Positions 19,178-32,178 of a stretch of 64,000 bases of DNA are shown piece by piece. The stretch covers positions 62,001 to 126,000 of the forward strand of contig NZ_JAGTWO010000001.1 of assembly GCF_018842675.1 (NCBI RefSeq). Direction: 5' to 3'. The translations under genes and the position numbers were made by a program. The notes under the pieces are model-generated. The model was not told where the DNA came from. It ran no database searches and worked only from the letters and a program-made list of their open reading frames with translations. Position 1 is the stretch's first letter; each line of letters opens with the position of its first letter. Source of the DNA: Candidatus Pantoea bituminis (lineage in GTDB: Bacteria; Pseudomonadota; Gammaproteobacteria; Enterobacterales; Enterobacteriaceae).

Positions 19178-19298
19178 GCCGCGCGTGTGCTTGTCGTGAG
19201 TGCGAAGAATAGCAAGATGCTGGCAAGTGAAGCCATGAATCCAGTGCCGATCCTGTAAAGTTGCATTGTTGTTCTGATTAAACACCCCATCTCTTGCC

Positions 19299-21363
19299 TC
19301 AGATGGATTCCAGTAATCGCGAATTATCGGGCCATATTTTCCCGGGAAATAGCTGAAGCCGGATACTAAACAGATAAAACAGCGGCATGAAGACGGCTTC
19401 GTCGTTCTCAGCGTGGAATTCCAGATGGATGAGGAGATAGTCCAACTCATCCAGTAGATCCTGATGTGGCGTGGTCTGCAATACCTTCATTTTCCGGGTC
19501 AGGTACAAACTCATCTCATGAAACATTTGAGCGCTGTCTAACTGATACTGAAGCAATATCTCTCGATGTCGGGCGTAATAGTCGTAGCAGCTGACGCCTA
19601 ACCACACTTCCTTAATCAGATTACCTGACGATACCAATTTAGGATGGGGATCGAGGCGTAAACGCGGAAGAATGAAATTCACTTTGTCCAAGGTGCCGGC
19701 AATAAAATGGTGACGTGTGAGAAGTGAAGACCCATTTCGTTCTGTTTCTTTAACAAATCTCAGCAGGTCACGCAGGCCTGTGTGCAATGCACGTAGCGCA
19801 CTCCATGAGGGGCGTTTGTTACGGATAAGTGCCGTGATGACAACTGCAAACAGCAGGCCGACCATGGAAGAGATCGCTGTGTTAATAACAGCAACGACAT
19901 CCGGGGCAAAATGATGACTCATTCCAATAAAACCTGGAATTTGAGTGGCTGCACTGAGCCCCATCATATTTGACGAGGGCCGAGCGATCGCCAGTCCAAG
20001 CGCGAAAAGGCCAGGCGTCAGGCAAAGATACAGCGCCTCTAAGGTCACGGTCTGGGGGATAAGAAGCGCAATATATAAAATGCTGATCGCTAAGGCGATA
20101 AGCACACCCCGAACAAACTGTTTCATGGAATTAACGGGCGTATCTGCAGTTGCAAAAAAGATGAAAGGATCGCCGCCATCATCGGGGCTGTTGCACCGCT
20201 GGCCCAGCCGGTAGCCATCCAAAACAGACAGGCTCCAAATGTGGCAAGAAAAGCGGTGGTTGCCGACAGCATTAACATGCCTTGATCAATATGGCGGTGA
20301 GTCTGTGCAGTGCGGCCTGCGGGAACGCTTTCGGAAAGATTACTTACTCGCGCGCTGACGCTGTGGTAAGCCCCGGCAATACGCACAAAATCGGCCAGAC
20401 GTTCCAGAAGCCCCGTCAAGAGTAGGCACTCCTCGGTAGAGAATGCCCCCTTCGCCAGTTGTCTTTAAGTTGTGTTTGGGCGATAGCAAATGTGTCTTCG
20501 ACGACGGCAACAGAATGGGCATTATTACTGTCATTTAGCCAGAGTAAAAATTGTTCTAATGCCCGCGCAGCGGGTTCAGGAACAGCGGCATTCAGAAGCG
20601 ATAACCGCTGCAGTCGCACTTCAATGGCCGTTAGCGTTGGAATGAGGTAAGAGAGATGCTGATACTGCACATTGATCAAGCGTGTGACTTTGCGCGCTGC
20701 CTCGCCCTCATAAACGCAGTGAGTGATTAGCGTTTCTACCTGCTGGGGAAGCGCTGCCATGCGGATAAGAATCTCTTCCCGCTCGGTTGATCTGTTGCTA
20801 TGCATCTCTGTCAGGAGATCTCTGCACAGCTGACTACCACTCTGGTACCAGCTACTGACACTTTGTGTCAGTAGGCTCTTCATTGAAACCGGAAAGATCA
20901 GACGGTGGACTAAACTACTGCACACGATCCCTAAAGTAATTTCTTCAATACGAGAAATGACCGTTTCGCTGATTGTTAAGGGATGAGTAACGCCTGGAAA
21001 TCCCATAATAGCTGCGCTGTAGCCTGCCAACATGAACACATAACTTTTTGGTGTACGATCATGTAAAGATAAATAGAGGCAAAAGCTCACCCAAAGTGAG
21101 ACACACAGGCTGAAAAGCAGTGGCGTTTGCACCGTAAGCGGGTAGATCAAAAAGATAAATATACCGCCAAGCAATGTCCCCAGCAGGCGAAATACTGATT
21201 TAGATAGGGTTGAAGCAGCATAGAGTTGTGAGGATACATAGACTGTAGTCAGTGCCCAGGCTGGTTTGTCTAAATTAAGTTCAAGGGCAATGTAAAGTGC
21301 GATGAAAGCGGCCAGGCAAGTTTTAACGGAAAACAGCACTGCGTTTTTAGAAAACCACTGCAT
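19299..21363 (-). pseudogene. FUSC family (aromatic acid/fusaric acid) exporter, two one-base frame breaks
   Basis: About 689 residues of a FUSC/AaeB-like inner-membrane efflux protein. The N-terminal block (VKTCLAAFIALYIALELNLDKPAWALTTVYVSSQ) and the second membrane block (FRGVLIALAISILYIALL-like, GLFALGLAIA) are the two typical hydrophobic halves, with a soluble part between. Frame breaks sit in the C5 run at 20446-20450 (repair gives NWRRGAFSTEECLLLTG) and the A6 run at 20154-20159 (repair gives SSFFATADTPVNSMK). Each repair restores one base. These exporters normally work with an HlyD-like AaeA partner, which is absent here. It lies tail to tail with the DUF481 gene. Confidence 0.82.
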
Positions 21364-22176
21364 TTTAAAAATGATACCGGTAACAAACTGAGTTACACCT
21401 ATGGTGCCAGAACGGTTGCAATGCGCCTGAGGATTAATAATTCAGAATGTTTCATAATTAAAATAGTTATTCCCGCACAGTGATTGAACCCATCGGTAAT
21501 TATCCACGCTTTCTGAATACATTTTAAAGCGGTAACTGCAGACAGGTTTACGCGTCTGCAAGATGAATATCTACATCATCGTGACCAGTTAGGTTCACAA
21601 ACCGTTGAGCTATGTGTAAGTAATAAATGAGATTTTTATTATTGTTGGATATGCGCACTGCATTATCTAAACAGTAATCTACTGGAAAAGGTCTATTCGC
21701 ACTCAATAAACCTCTCTATAAAACACGCGTTCACTACGTTAACGCATTTCCCTGAGTACTATGAGACAAAAGCTGGATAAGGAATTGCATTAACACTGTA
21801 AACATGACGGATTGTGGTAAAGCCATCATTGCTTTGCTGAGCATGGCAATACCATAAAAATTTTCGTACAGCTTCAGGTGTCATCCGCCAGCACTGATGC
21901 TCAATTCAGCGACTAAACCCAAAAAAGGTAAAAATGGCAATTGGCATCAACCCCGGTTTTTAATCTCTCTCGTTGCCATGCTGAGCGAATCTTTTAACCG
22001 GCACTTTCACAAAGGATTACGCGATTGTGGCCCAGGTTTTTTAATGATCATCACGCATCTCACAAAAACTTTCCTGAGCCGCGTTGAATAACGCTTTTTT
22101 CAGGGGATTAAACGGTTGCCTTACGGCTTATCTACTCGCTGTGCAGAGCGCCGCCGGAAGGGGACGGATACAAAAA
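21364..22176. other. long AT-rich intergenic region, no gene recognised
   Basis: About 810 bases separate the FUSC gene from the DUF1471 gene. Two short plus-strand frames (21897-22091 and 22084-22281) have no Shine-Dalgarno sequence, no family resemblance and overlap the terminator. I see nothing else nameable; the FUSC promoter must lie just above 21363. Confidence 0.4.
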
Positions 22177-22195
22177 GGCCGCCCGGTGGGCGGCC
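22177..22195 (-). terminator. rho-independent terminator of the DUF1471 gene
   Basis: GGCCGCCC-ACC-GGGCGGCC on the minus strand followed by TTTTTG: a perfect eight-pair stem with T-run, 30 bases after the stop of the DUF1471 gene. Confidence 0.9.
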
Positions 22196-22225
22196 TCTTC
22201 CGGCACTTCCTTTTGCGACCATACG

Positions 22226-22441
22226 TTATTTGTACAGTTCTGCGGTCATGTGCACGCGGTTATTGGTGTTGGCTTCGGTAATTTTGTACTGCGCACCCTG
22301 CTGCTGAGCTTGTGCGGCGATTTTAGCTTCGGCTCCGTCCAGCGTGCTTGAAGTGACGGAAACACTTTGCGCGAAGCTTGCTGCTGACATCAGGGAAAGA
22401 GCGGCTACAGCGGCGATAGACATTGCTTTAATGGTTTTCAT
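22226..22441 (-). CDS. DUF1471 (YhcN/BhsA/McbA family) periplasmic protein
   Basis: A 71-residue secreted protein. The signal peptide MKTIKAMSIAAVAALSLMSAASFA ends before QSVSVTSSTLDGAEAKIAAQAQQQGAQYKITEANTNNRVHMTAELYK, the DUF1471 pattern with the AQQQGA and TAELYK elements. E. coli relatives (BhsA, McbA, YhcN) are induced by stress and affect biofilm or acid/peroxide tolerance. ATG at 22441 has AAGGA eight bases upstream; another ATG two codons earlier is too close to that site. It is monocistronic with its own terminator. Confidence 0.9.
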   Translation of the reverse strand: MKTIKAMSIAAVAALSLMSAASFAQSVSVTSSTLDGAEAKIAAQAQQQGAQYKITEANTNNRVHMTAELYK

Positions 22442-22825
22442 GGTCATATTCCTTCATTTGTATGGTGTGGAGGTTGTTTGCCTCCGATGGGAATAATAAT
22501 AACTAAAGTTACCATTAGCATGTTAACAATAAGTTCTGGTATTGTGATCGTGCTAACTATTGCACTGATAGGAGGCAGCATCGATTTAAAGAAAAGGGGT
22601 TTCACCATGGAAATACCTTGAGTCAAGCTTTCCGGTATTAATGCTCCGATGTCGGATATCAGCAGCATTTTCGAGTGAATAGGTTGTATGGGGACTATTA
22701 CTGCTTGGCCGTTTTGCCCGCTCAACGCTGATCTAATTTGCCCCAGCGCACAATCACCTGTGCATTGAGAAAACCTCTCTGCCGAGTCTGATATGTGTCA
22801 GAAGTGGACACAGAAGTTTTCACGA

Positions 22826-22995
22826 TGTGCCAATCAGCGTTGGGCCTTAATAGAGAAATGACAGGGCTACGGTTGGTTCGCTTTCAAAAAGACCTTAGGC
22901 ATGATTAATGCTGCAAGGAAGAATTATCCTGAATAAGGTGGAATAAAAGCTCCCTATAGCCATTAAGTAAAACATGCCAATACGACAGTACCAAA
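22826..22995 (+). pseudogene. fossil of a ridA-like gene start and its leader
   Basis: From ATG at 22901 the plus strand reads MINAARKNYPE-stop-GGIKAPYSH-stop-VKHANTTV, which aligns with MSNLVRKNYRALGEVKAPYVHSVKHGNTLYV of the RidA protein at 2026-2403. The 75 bases before the ATG also match that gene's leader (gttcgctttcaaaaagacc against gttccttttcaaaaaggcc). Two stops interrupt it and recognisable similarity fades after about 22995, so it is a decayed partial duplicate. The rest of 22442-23057 holds only the DUF1471 promoter. Confidence 0.6.
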
Positions 22996-23057
22996 GGTAA
23001 GCTTCCTTGCCCTGACTTTCATAATCATGAGGGCTTTATGTAATAATTATCAGTTAT

Positions 23058-23840
23058 TTATATCGATTTAATATGTTCTGAAAATTGTTTTAACTCACGA
23101 ATAAGGCAGTCTGGTTCCTCATCGAGAGGCATATTGTCCATATCTAATACACCATCATTTTTGTGAGGATTATCAGCCAGCAAATCTGCAAACAGTGGCG
23201 TGAGGTCCTCTTGTACTTTCCCTCGCTCAGCGACCAGTTCGAACGTTTTATTTTTTGCAGCATCGTTGGTCAGGGCACTGACCAACACGTGGGCGATTTG
23301 AGTTCGGGATACCACGCCATCTTCTGGTGTTCCTGTATGACGTCGATCGCCCTGGAGCATAATTATCCTGCGTTCATCGTCATGGTTGTAATCAAACCAG
23401 CCCGGTCTGACGATGGTGTAGGGATGTCCGCTTGCTCTGACCAGGCGCTCTGCACGTCTTTTCCAGTCGTGAACCTCAGTATGTTGATTCCATGTACTGA
23501 GCCGCTCAGTGACGCCAATCGTTGTCATTAACGCGATGCGAATATGAGTATCTTTGAACATTCTCAGGATATTACGCACACCGCCATAATCTATTGCTCT
23601 GGCACCAATACGGCCCTGTCCATCTGAACCGAGCGTAAAAATGACTGCATCAATATCTTTCGTCACACCCGTTAGCGTTTCAGGCATTGAAACATCGCCG
23701 TAGAAAACATCAGCTTTATGAGGAAGCAATTTTACTTTGCGCCGATTTCTGACGAGCGCCACGGGCTGATGACCCTTGTCAATCGCGGCATTCATGACAT
23801 GAAGACCAATACTTCCTGTCGCCCCGGCAACGAGTATTTT
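23058..23840 (-). CDS. NAD(P)-binding atypical SDR (NAD(P)H-binding family)
   Basis: A 260-residue Rossmann-fold protein of the NmrA/SDR-a type. The dinucleotide motif is VAGATGSIGLHV at the N-terminus; GDVSMPETLTG, VIFTLGSDG and the active-site-like region TIVRPGWFDY follow. Such proteins are reductases or redox sensors and are often found near LysR and aldo/keto reductase genes, as here. I chose ATG at 23840 (AAGG five bases before); a longer frame would add 18 residues ahead of the Rossmann motif. It is divergent from the LysR gene at 23992. Confidence 0.85.
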   Translation of the reverse strand, partial: KILVAGATGSIGLHVMNAAIDKGHQPVALVRNRRKVKLLPHKADVFYGDVSMPETLTGVTKDIDAVIFTLGSDGQGRIGARAIDYGGVRNILRMFKDTHIRIALMTTIGVTERLSTWNQHTEVHDWKRRAERLVRASGHPYTIVRPGWFDYNHDDERRIIMLQGDRRHTGTPEDGVVSRTQIAHVLVSALTNDAAKNKTFELVAERGKVQEDLTPLFADLLADNPHKNDGVLDMDNMPLDEEPDCLIRELKQFSEHIKSI

Positions 23841-23934
23841 CATGATAAACCTTCTGATAATTCGAGCATATTTTCGAGACAGCCAGAATATCAATTATCT
23901 TTAATGTCAGTGATTGGGCTAAAATGATTGCGTC

Positions 23935-23951
23935 TATGAACACCTTTCATG
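23935..23951. promoter_or_regulatory. LysR-type dyad TATGAA-N5-TTCATG
   Basis: TATGAACACCTTTCATG lies between the divergent SDR and lysR genes, about 40 bases before the LysR start. The same TATGAA-N5-TTCAT dyad recurs before the nitroreductase (36957) and the MFS gene (39049). Confidence 0.55.
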
Positions 23952-23952
23952 A

Positions 23953-24883
<931 letters not shown>

Positions 24884-24884
<1 letters not shown>

Positions 24885-24918
24885 CGGGTCCGCAATGCAA
24901 TGCAGACCCGCTTGAGTT

Positions 24919-24919
<1 letters not shown>
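24884..24919. terminator. bidirectional terminator between convergent lysR and aldo/keto reductase genes
   Basis: GCGGGTC at 24884-24890 pairs with GACCCGC at 24905-24911, with an inner GCA/TGC pairing, followed by TTGAGTTTT. Confidence 0.65.
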
Positions 24920-25908
<989 letters not shown>

Positions 25909-25912
25909 TTAA

Positions 25913-26833
<921 letters not shown>

Positions 26834-26951
26834 TTATTCGATTAGAGAGGGTAATTTACTAGGGGTAATTAGTAAGATTCATCAATCATCAAAAGAAACC
26901 CTGCCTTTTTTGTATTAACCGGAATGATTGCGCTGTAAAGAGAGGCGCTGA

Positions 26952-27358
26952 TTATGGCAACTTACCGTAATCTTTGTCAGAAACAGGCTCTAGCCACTCA
27001 TTGGATGCGCTTTCAGCCGGGACTTCTACGGCAACGTGTGCAAACCAGCTATCTGCGGCAGCGCCATGCCAGTGTTTGGTTTCTGCCGGGATATTTACCA
27101 CGTCTCCGGCAGTAAGCTGTCGGGCCGGTTGATTCCATTCTTGGTACCAGCCACGCCCACCCGTCACTAACAGGATCTGGCCGCCTTTATGGTGAATATG
27201 CCAGTTATTACGACAACCTGGCTCAAACACTACATTGCCAATTTTTACGCCTTCTGTAGACAGCATTGTCAGGTAGCTAGTCCCCTGAAAATATTGCGCA
27301 TACGCTTCATTTTTTCCCCTTTGGGGAAAATACCGTTGCCATCAAATTGATCGTTCAT
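26952..27358 (-). pseudogene. cupin domain protein, one-base frame break near the start
   Basis: A small cytoplasmic cupin of about 135 residues. The metal-binding motif lies in NNWHIHHKGGQILLVTGGRGW and the second part in VVNIPAETKHWHGAA. The N-terminus MNDQFDGNGIFPKGEK is in another frame; one more T in the six-base run at 27310-27315 restores GEKNEAYAQYFQGTSYLTML. ATG at 27358 overlaps the CMD stop as ATGA, so translation is coupled. Cupin plus CMD pairs of this kind recur in bacterial redox clusters, and an exported pair lies at 30898-32115. Confidence 0.85.
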
Positions 27359-28029
27359 GGTTTCTCCGCTACCGGATTTTCCGGGATATTGTGATGTGTT
27401 AAGGACAGGACTTCTTTCAAAACTGCAGCAGCGTTTACGACGACTTCATCGCCAAATTTCAGTTTCAGGCATTCGATAAAAGCCCATAATTGCTGACCCG
27501 TCAGGCCAGTTTTCAAACTTATTGAATAATGACTCTTGAGCTGGCTATTGACGCCAGAAATAGCTGCAAGGGCAGAAATGGTGGCGAGTTCACGTGTTTG
27601 CCAGCTCAGCGTATCTCTCTGGAAAATATCGCCAAAGAGATGCGACTTAAGAAACTGATCAATGACAGGGGCAAACTCAAACAGAGGGCCTTTCACGCTT
27701 TGACCAACTAATTGAGTCTGATTTCGGGTTCCGCTTTGAAGGCTATCCCAGTCTACAGGAAAGGGAGTGGCCTCTTTTCCTGTTTCATTTTTGAGCCCTT
27801 GTTGGTCGCGCTGCTCCATTACTGACATCAACTCACTGAGAGCATTCAGGCTTCTTGGGAACCCTACGTAGGCATATAGCTGAACCAAGATCTCTTTGAC
27901 CTCATTAATGGTCATTCCGGTCTCAATGCCTTCATTAAGGGCCTTATTCAGCTTCGGCATATCGCCTTTTGCGGCAAACGCCGCAATAAAGATAACGGCC
28001 TGTTGTTTTTCATCGAGGAAATTTTGCAT
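27355..28029 (-). CDS. carboxymuconolactone decarboxylase (CMD) family protein, two CMD domains
   Basis: A 224-residue cytoplasmic protein with two CMD/AhpD-like domains: LNEGIETGMTINEVKEILVQLYAYVGFPRSLNALSEL at about 28-66 and DTLSWQTRELATISALAAISGVNSQLKSH at about 138-167. Neither domain has the CxxC of AhpD, so a peroxidase role of that type is unlikely. Related proteins are annotated as CMD or alkylhydroperoxidase-like without known substrate. It is the first gene of the cupin operon and divergent from the LysR gene at 28159. Confidence 0.88.
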   Translation of the reverse strand: MQNFLDEKQQAVIFIAAFAAKGDMPKLNKALNEGIETGMTINEVKEILVQLYAYVGFPRSLNALSELMSVMEQRDQQGLKNETGKEATPFPVDWDSLQSGTRNQTQLVGQSVKGPLFEFAPVIDQFLKSHLFGDIFQRDTLSWQTRELATISALAAISGVNSQLKSHYSISLKTGLTGQQLWAFIECLKLKFGDEVVVNAAAVLKEVLSLTHHNIPENPVAEKP

Positions 28030-28136
28030 GACTCACCTTTGGGTAAACAAAAAGAATGCTGCCAGAGCTTTTAACCAGATGAAGAAAGTGTATTGAAAGG
28101 TTGATTAAATGATAAGGTGCTCAAATGTGGATACAC

Positions 28137-28155
28137 TGGTGCAATAAATTCACCA
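28137..28155. promoter_or_regulatory. inverted repeat upstream of the second lysR gene
   Basis: TGGTG-N9-CACCA lies immediately before the LysR start in the divergent lysR/CMD promoter region and may be the autoregulatory site. Confidence 0.4.
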
Positions 28156-28158
28156 ATT

Positions 28159-29058
28159 ATGAATAAAGAAAAATTAAATGATCTTCAGGCTTTTGTGACC
28201 GTGGCCAGAGAGCGAAGTTTTACCAAAGCTGCGGCAGCATTAGGCGTATCCCGTTCGGCACTGAGCCATACGCTATTGGGACTTGAAGAACGATTGGGCA
28301 TTAGGTTGTTAATCCGTACCACGCGGAGTGTATCTACCACGGATGCAGGGAACCGTCTGCTTAGCGTGGTCGCACCGCGACTGGACGAAATCGAATCTGA
28401 ACTCACATCCTTACGTTCCTCGCTCGACAAACCGGCCGGAAAGGTTCGCATTACCGCCCACGATCATGCCATCGTTACCGTTCTCTGGCCCCGGCTTCTG
28501 CCTTTACTGAACGAATATCCCGATATAAATATTGAGTTCAGCGTGGGGTACGAACTAACGGATATCGCGGCTCAGCAATTTGACGCTGGCGTGCGTATGG
28601 GTGATCAAGTGGATAAGGATATGATTGCTGTACGCATTACGCCTGATGTACATATGGCGGTGGTTGCATCACCGAATTATCTGTCAAGCAGACCTCCAAT
28701 CGTGCTTCCTGCAGACCTAATGGATCACAACTGCATTAACCTTCGGCTTCCCACTCATGGTGCGCTGTATGCCTGGGAATTTGAGAATGGAGGCCAAAAA
28801 ATGAATGTTAGGGTGAATGGGCAAACCGTTTTTAATAATACCTTTTTGATGATGCAGGCTGCGCTTGACGGGGCAGGGATAGCGTATATTCCCCACGACT
28901 TAGCGTCAAAATATATTGAATCAGAAAAATTAGTATCGTTACTTTCCGACTGGTGTCCGCATTTTCCGGGTTACTATCTTTATTATCCGGGCAGACAACA
29001 TCTTCCCATTGCTTTTGAGAAGGTGATTGATGCCCTGCGCTGGCACAAAAGGCGTTAA
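28159..29058 (+). CDS. LysR family regulator
   Basis: A 299-residue LysR regulator. The winged helix is [56 protein letters not shown], and the effector domain runs [35 protein letters not shown] to [30 protein letters not shown] at 28159 is chosen because it begins the standard N-terminus; a longer frame would add 14 residues. It is a paralogue of the protein at 23992. It is divergent from the CMD/cupin/aldo-keto reductase operon, its likely target. Confidence 0.9.
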   Translation: MNKEKLNDLQAFVTVARERSFTKAAAALGVSRSALSHTLLGLEERLGIRLLIRTTRSVSTTDAGNRLLSVVAPRLDEIESELTSLRSSLDKPAGKVRITAHDHAIVTVLWPRLLPLLNEYPDINIEFSVGYELTDIAAQQFDAGVRMGDQVDKDMIAVRITPDVHMAVVASPNYLSSRPPIVLPADLMDHNCINLRLPTHGALYAWEFENGGQKMNVRVNGQTVFNNTFLMMQAALDGAGIAYIPHDLASKYIESEKLVSLLSDWCPHFPGYYLYYPGRQHLPIAFEKVIDALRWHKRR

Positions 29059-29132
29059 AAGTAAGGAATTTAATCGATGCAAATAAGCAGAGCTCATTCA
29101 TTGCCGAATAAACTCTGCCTGTGGTTTGCGTG

Positions 29133-30196
29133 TTACTGCAGGTTTTTTCCTTCAGGAACTGGCTAACCAGGTCAGCAATCTGAACATTATTCAGATCGGA
29201 GAACGGGAAGTGGGTATTACCTTTGATCCCTGACTCCGGCAGATGCGTCACGGTCACATCACCACCATGCTTGTTAACCACGTCTCGCCATTCGCGGGCC
29301 ATTGCCAGACGCACTCGCCAGCTGTCCTGTGCGGGCATGGCTACAGGCTTATCCGGGATGTTATCGCCGTAAATAATCAGAATCGGAATTTTGGTCAGAG
29401 CCATAAACTGTTCCACTGGAACAGGTTCACCCTTCAGCGTGTCGAACGCGCTGGGCATGGGTGCAGGTAATTCTTTCTGCGGGAAGACAAAGCTGCTACC
29501 TGGCTCGAAGGCGACAATGGCTTTTACCTTGTCATTTTTCATCGCAGTGTACCAGCCAGGTCCGCCGCCCTGAGAATGGGTGAAGAGGATAGCCGGGCCG
29601 GATTTATCGACTACTGCGGACATGGCATCAGAAATCACATTGATATCAAATGGCCCTGTATTCGGGGTCATCTGACGGAAATACTGATTCAGTGCTTCTT
29701 TATCATGAGAGAACTGAACGCCTTTAAAATAGTCCGGCCAGACACCCACGCGGAACTGATTGAACCACATCTGCTCATCCGGTTTTGGCGTAACAGTACC
29801 TTCTATAGTAGTGCGCCCCGCACTGCCCCGACGTGGTTGATCGACAAGATAGGTTGAGAATCCGCGGCGCAGAAAAATGTTTTGAAACCCCTCGCGACCA
29901 TCCGGTGTGCTTTCCCAGGTGCGGGAAAACTGGCCTGCGCCATGAAGCATGACAATAGGGTATTTATGTGGGCTTTCCGGAATTTGGTAGAACACTGACG
30001 CATGGTCGCCATGATAAGTTTGACCAGCAGAATCCAGCGGCTTTTTCGCGTCAAACTTCCCAGGCGCTTCGATGACAGTGCCCCCAGCGGAAAAGCTTCC
30101 TTGTTCCTGAATGACTAATGGCCCGGCATAGACTGACTGGGCCACCAGACCACCCGCCATCATACAGCCAGCCAGGGTTTTTAAAATTGTCTTCAA
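29133..30196 (-). pseudogene. secreted alpha/beta hydrolase, one-base frame break at the C-terminus
   Basis: About 355 residues with a Sec signal peptide (MKTILKTLAGCMMAGGLVAQSVYA). The hydrolase core has PIVMLHGAGQFSRTWE, the nucleophile elbow FTHSQGGGPGW with serine, PILIIYGDNIPD with the acidic residue and GIKGNTHFPFSDLNN with the histidine. As written the frame runs on to 28832, deep into the convergent LysR gene, with a tail unlike the family. One extra A in the run at 29143-29148 gives FLKEKNLQ and a stop at 29133, the normal end. It heads or follows the exported redox set and may hydrolyse an ester or lactone in the periplasm. Confidence 0.82.
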
Positions 30197-30303
30197 GATT
30201 ACGTCCTCTGTTATGTTTGCAGTTCAATCATATCTGAGTTGTCATGGAGGATTAATTAGCCTCCCGGTTTGCTCTTATTTGGCAGGCTCAAGAATAAGCA
30301 CAA

Positions 30304-30888
30304 TCAGCCGCGAATTGTCTCTAACCAATGGGTCACCGTCTCCGTGGTTCTCCGCTCTTGATCGCATTCAATGACCAGCGGCTTTTCCCGACGAGCGGCT
30401 GGGGCCAGGCTCACAAGAATATCCTCGCTGTCACCTTTGCCATAGCCGCCATGGGTAATGAAAGGTATGAGTAATTTCCCCGCAAAGTTATGGTTACTCA
30501 GAAATGTCTGCACCACGGGCGGCACGCTGGTTCCCCAGATGGGGAAGCCTAAATACACCGTCTCATAGCGTTCGATATCCGCGACACGATTTTTTAATGT
30601 TGGTTTTGTTCCTCTGGAACGCTCGTTTTTCGCCTGTTCAACGGTCTGAAAGTAGTCTTTCGGATAAGGTGTAGCCGGTTCAATTTCAAATAGATCTGTT
30701 TTCAGACTGCGATGAATTACGCCCGCAATCACGCGTGTATTCCCGCTGCGTGAGAAGTACGCCACCAGAATAGGGCTGTTTCCCTGAACGTTTGCAGTTC
30801 CGGTCGCCGCCGACGCCAGGGGAACATTAGCCAGCGTTAGCCCGGCAAGCGCGGTTATCAACATTCTGCGGTTGGGATCATGCTCCAT
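30304..30888 (-). CDS. exported flavodoxin family protein (Tat-type leader)
   Basis: A 194-residue flavodoxin-like protein. ILVAYFSRSGNTRVIAGVI is the FMN phosphate-binding loop, YLGFPIWGTSVPP is the isoalloxazine-contact loop, and ITHGGYGKG is the third. The N-terminus MEHDPNRRMLITALAGLTLANVPLASA looks like a twin-arginine leader (RRMLI) with a cleavage site after ASA. This would suit a protein exported with bound FMN. ATG at 30888 has TAGGAG six bases upstream. It lies nine bases from the exported CMD gene, in the same direction, so it is probably co-transcribed with it. Confidence 0.87.
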   Translation of the reverse strand: MEHDPNRRMLITALAGLTLANVPLASAATGTANVQGNSPILVAYFSRSGNTRVIAGVIHRSLKTDLFEIEPATPYPKDYFQTVEQAKNERSRGTKPTLKNRVADIERYETVYLGFPIWGTSVPPVVQTFLSNHNFAGKLLIPFITHGGYGKGDSEDILVSLAPAARREKPLVIECDQERRTTETVTHWLETIRG

Positions 30889-30897
30889 AAGCAACTC

Positions 30898-31658
30898 CTA
30901 ATTGTTTGCGAGCGCCTGTTGCAGCGCTTTGTCAGTTCGCGTAGCCGCATCATTTTCGCCATGTTCACGCAGAACCTGTGCCAGCTGGCGCAGCTGCGCT
31001 ACTGTCAGGCCGACCCGCATGCTCGCTCGCGTATGCGACAACAACTGGGACTCAACGCCTGGGGTAGCCGCTAATGCGCCAACCGTTGCCAGCTCGCGGC
31101 TTTGCCAGTCAAGGTTATCGCGGGCGAAAATGTCACCAAACAGATGCGTTTGCAGAAATTGATTAATAACCGGTGCAAAATCAAAAAGTGGCCCCTGTAC
31201 TGGCGCACCTGAGATTTTAGTCTGGTTTGCAGTGCCGACACGACGGAGTTCATCGCCGACAGGAACCGGGGATACGGGCTCTTTACCCTCAAAGTCTTTG
31301 ATTCCACGTTGTTTACGCGCTTCGACGACCTTCATCAGTTCATTAAGCGCGTTCAGGCTGCGAGGAAGCCCGTATAGGCATAGAGCTGGACAAGAATTTC
31401 CTTGGCTTCGTTGATGGTGAGTCCGCCGTCCAGCCCCTGATTCAGCGCACTGTTCAGCTTATCCATCTGACTGCTTGCCATATATGCCGCAATCAAAGGG
31501 ATTGCCTGCTGGCGAGCAGACAACGTGTCTGAAACGGTTTGTTCCTGATTCATTCCTGTGGCTCCTTTTGTCACTGGCGCAGCATTCGCCGTGAGACTAA
31601 AACCAAAGGTCAGCAGTACCGCTGCCGTTAATGCCTTAATGGGCGTGGTATTGTTCAT
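30898..31658 (-). pseudogene. exported CMD family protein, one-base frame break
   Basis: About 253 residues. The signal peptide is PIKALTAAVLLTFGFSLTANA, and then the same two-domain CMD layout as the protein at 27355: LNQGLDGGLTINEAKEILVQLYAYTGF...RSLNALNELMKVV, and DNLDWQSRELATVGALAATPGVESQLLSH. The frame breaks at TGF; one more base at 31364-31365 restores TGFPRSLNAL, the exact family sequence. No CxxC is present in either domain. ATG at 31658 lies inside the 3' end of the exported cupin gene, a 23-base overlap that implies coupled translation. Confidence 0.85.
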
Positions 31659-32115
31659 CTGTCACTTTCTCCATCCAGTTAACGCTTTTGCCATCCACAA
31701 TCCCGGTTATCGCCAGATGCGTCATCGCGCTGCCGGGCGCAGCCCCGTGCCAGTGTTTGACGCCTGCCGGGCAAGAGACAACGTCACCAGCTCGGATAAC
31801 CTGCACCGGCTGGCCTTCTTGTTGAGTGAGTCCAACACCTGAGGTCACAATCAGCCGCTGGCCTGCCGGGTGCGTATGCCAGGCGGAACGAGCACCTGGC
31901 TCAAACGTGACATAAGCACCTGAAACAGTAATGTCATTATCGGGCTTGAAAAGAGGATCAACCCGGACGCGGCCGGTAAAATTTTCTGCTGGCCCGTAAA
32001 CGGCGTTCTGACTTCCGGCGGGGGCAATAGGGACAGTGATATTTTGCTCCGCTGCCCAGGATGAAAAAGTAAAAAGGGGGAGCAACAGCCCGAGGTAACG
32101 TAAATGTCGAGTCAT
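31636..32115 (-). CDS. exported cupin domain protein
   Basis: A 159-residue secreted cupin. The signal peptide is RYLGLLLPLFTFSSWA, cleaved before AEQ. The metal-binding motifs are SAWHTHPAGQRLIVTSG and VVSCPAGVKHWHGAAPGS, matching its cytoplasmic relative at 26952. Its 3' end overlaps the CMD gene, repeating the cupin-CMD pairing of the cytoplasmic operon. A bound metal and a small-molecule substrate are likely; the reaction is unknown. It follows the histidine kinase gene in the same direction. Confidence 0.88.
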   Translation of the reverse strand: MTRHLRYLGLLLPLFTFSSWAAEQNITVPIAPAGSQNAVYGPAENFTGRVRVDPLFKPDNDITVSGAYVTFEPGARSAWHTHPAGQRLIVTSGVGLTQQEGQPVQVIRAGDVVSCPAGVKHWHGAAPGSAMTHLAITGIVDGKSVNWMEKVTDEQYHAH

Positions 32116-32178
32116 GCAAAGCGTCCTTATCGTTGGATGGGAATAGCCTGCGATGATTCTAACGAGGGTGACATGTCG

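Noticed and set aside
22444..22725. 93-codon frame just upstream of the DUF1471 gene
   Set aside because: It covers the promoter region of that gene, has no ribosome-binding site and resembles no family.
28832..29132. C-terminal extension of the secreted hydrolase into the convergent LysR gene
   Set aside because: The tail is unlike the family and antisense to LysR; one base in the T run at 29143-29148 gives the normal end.
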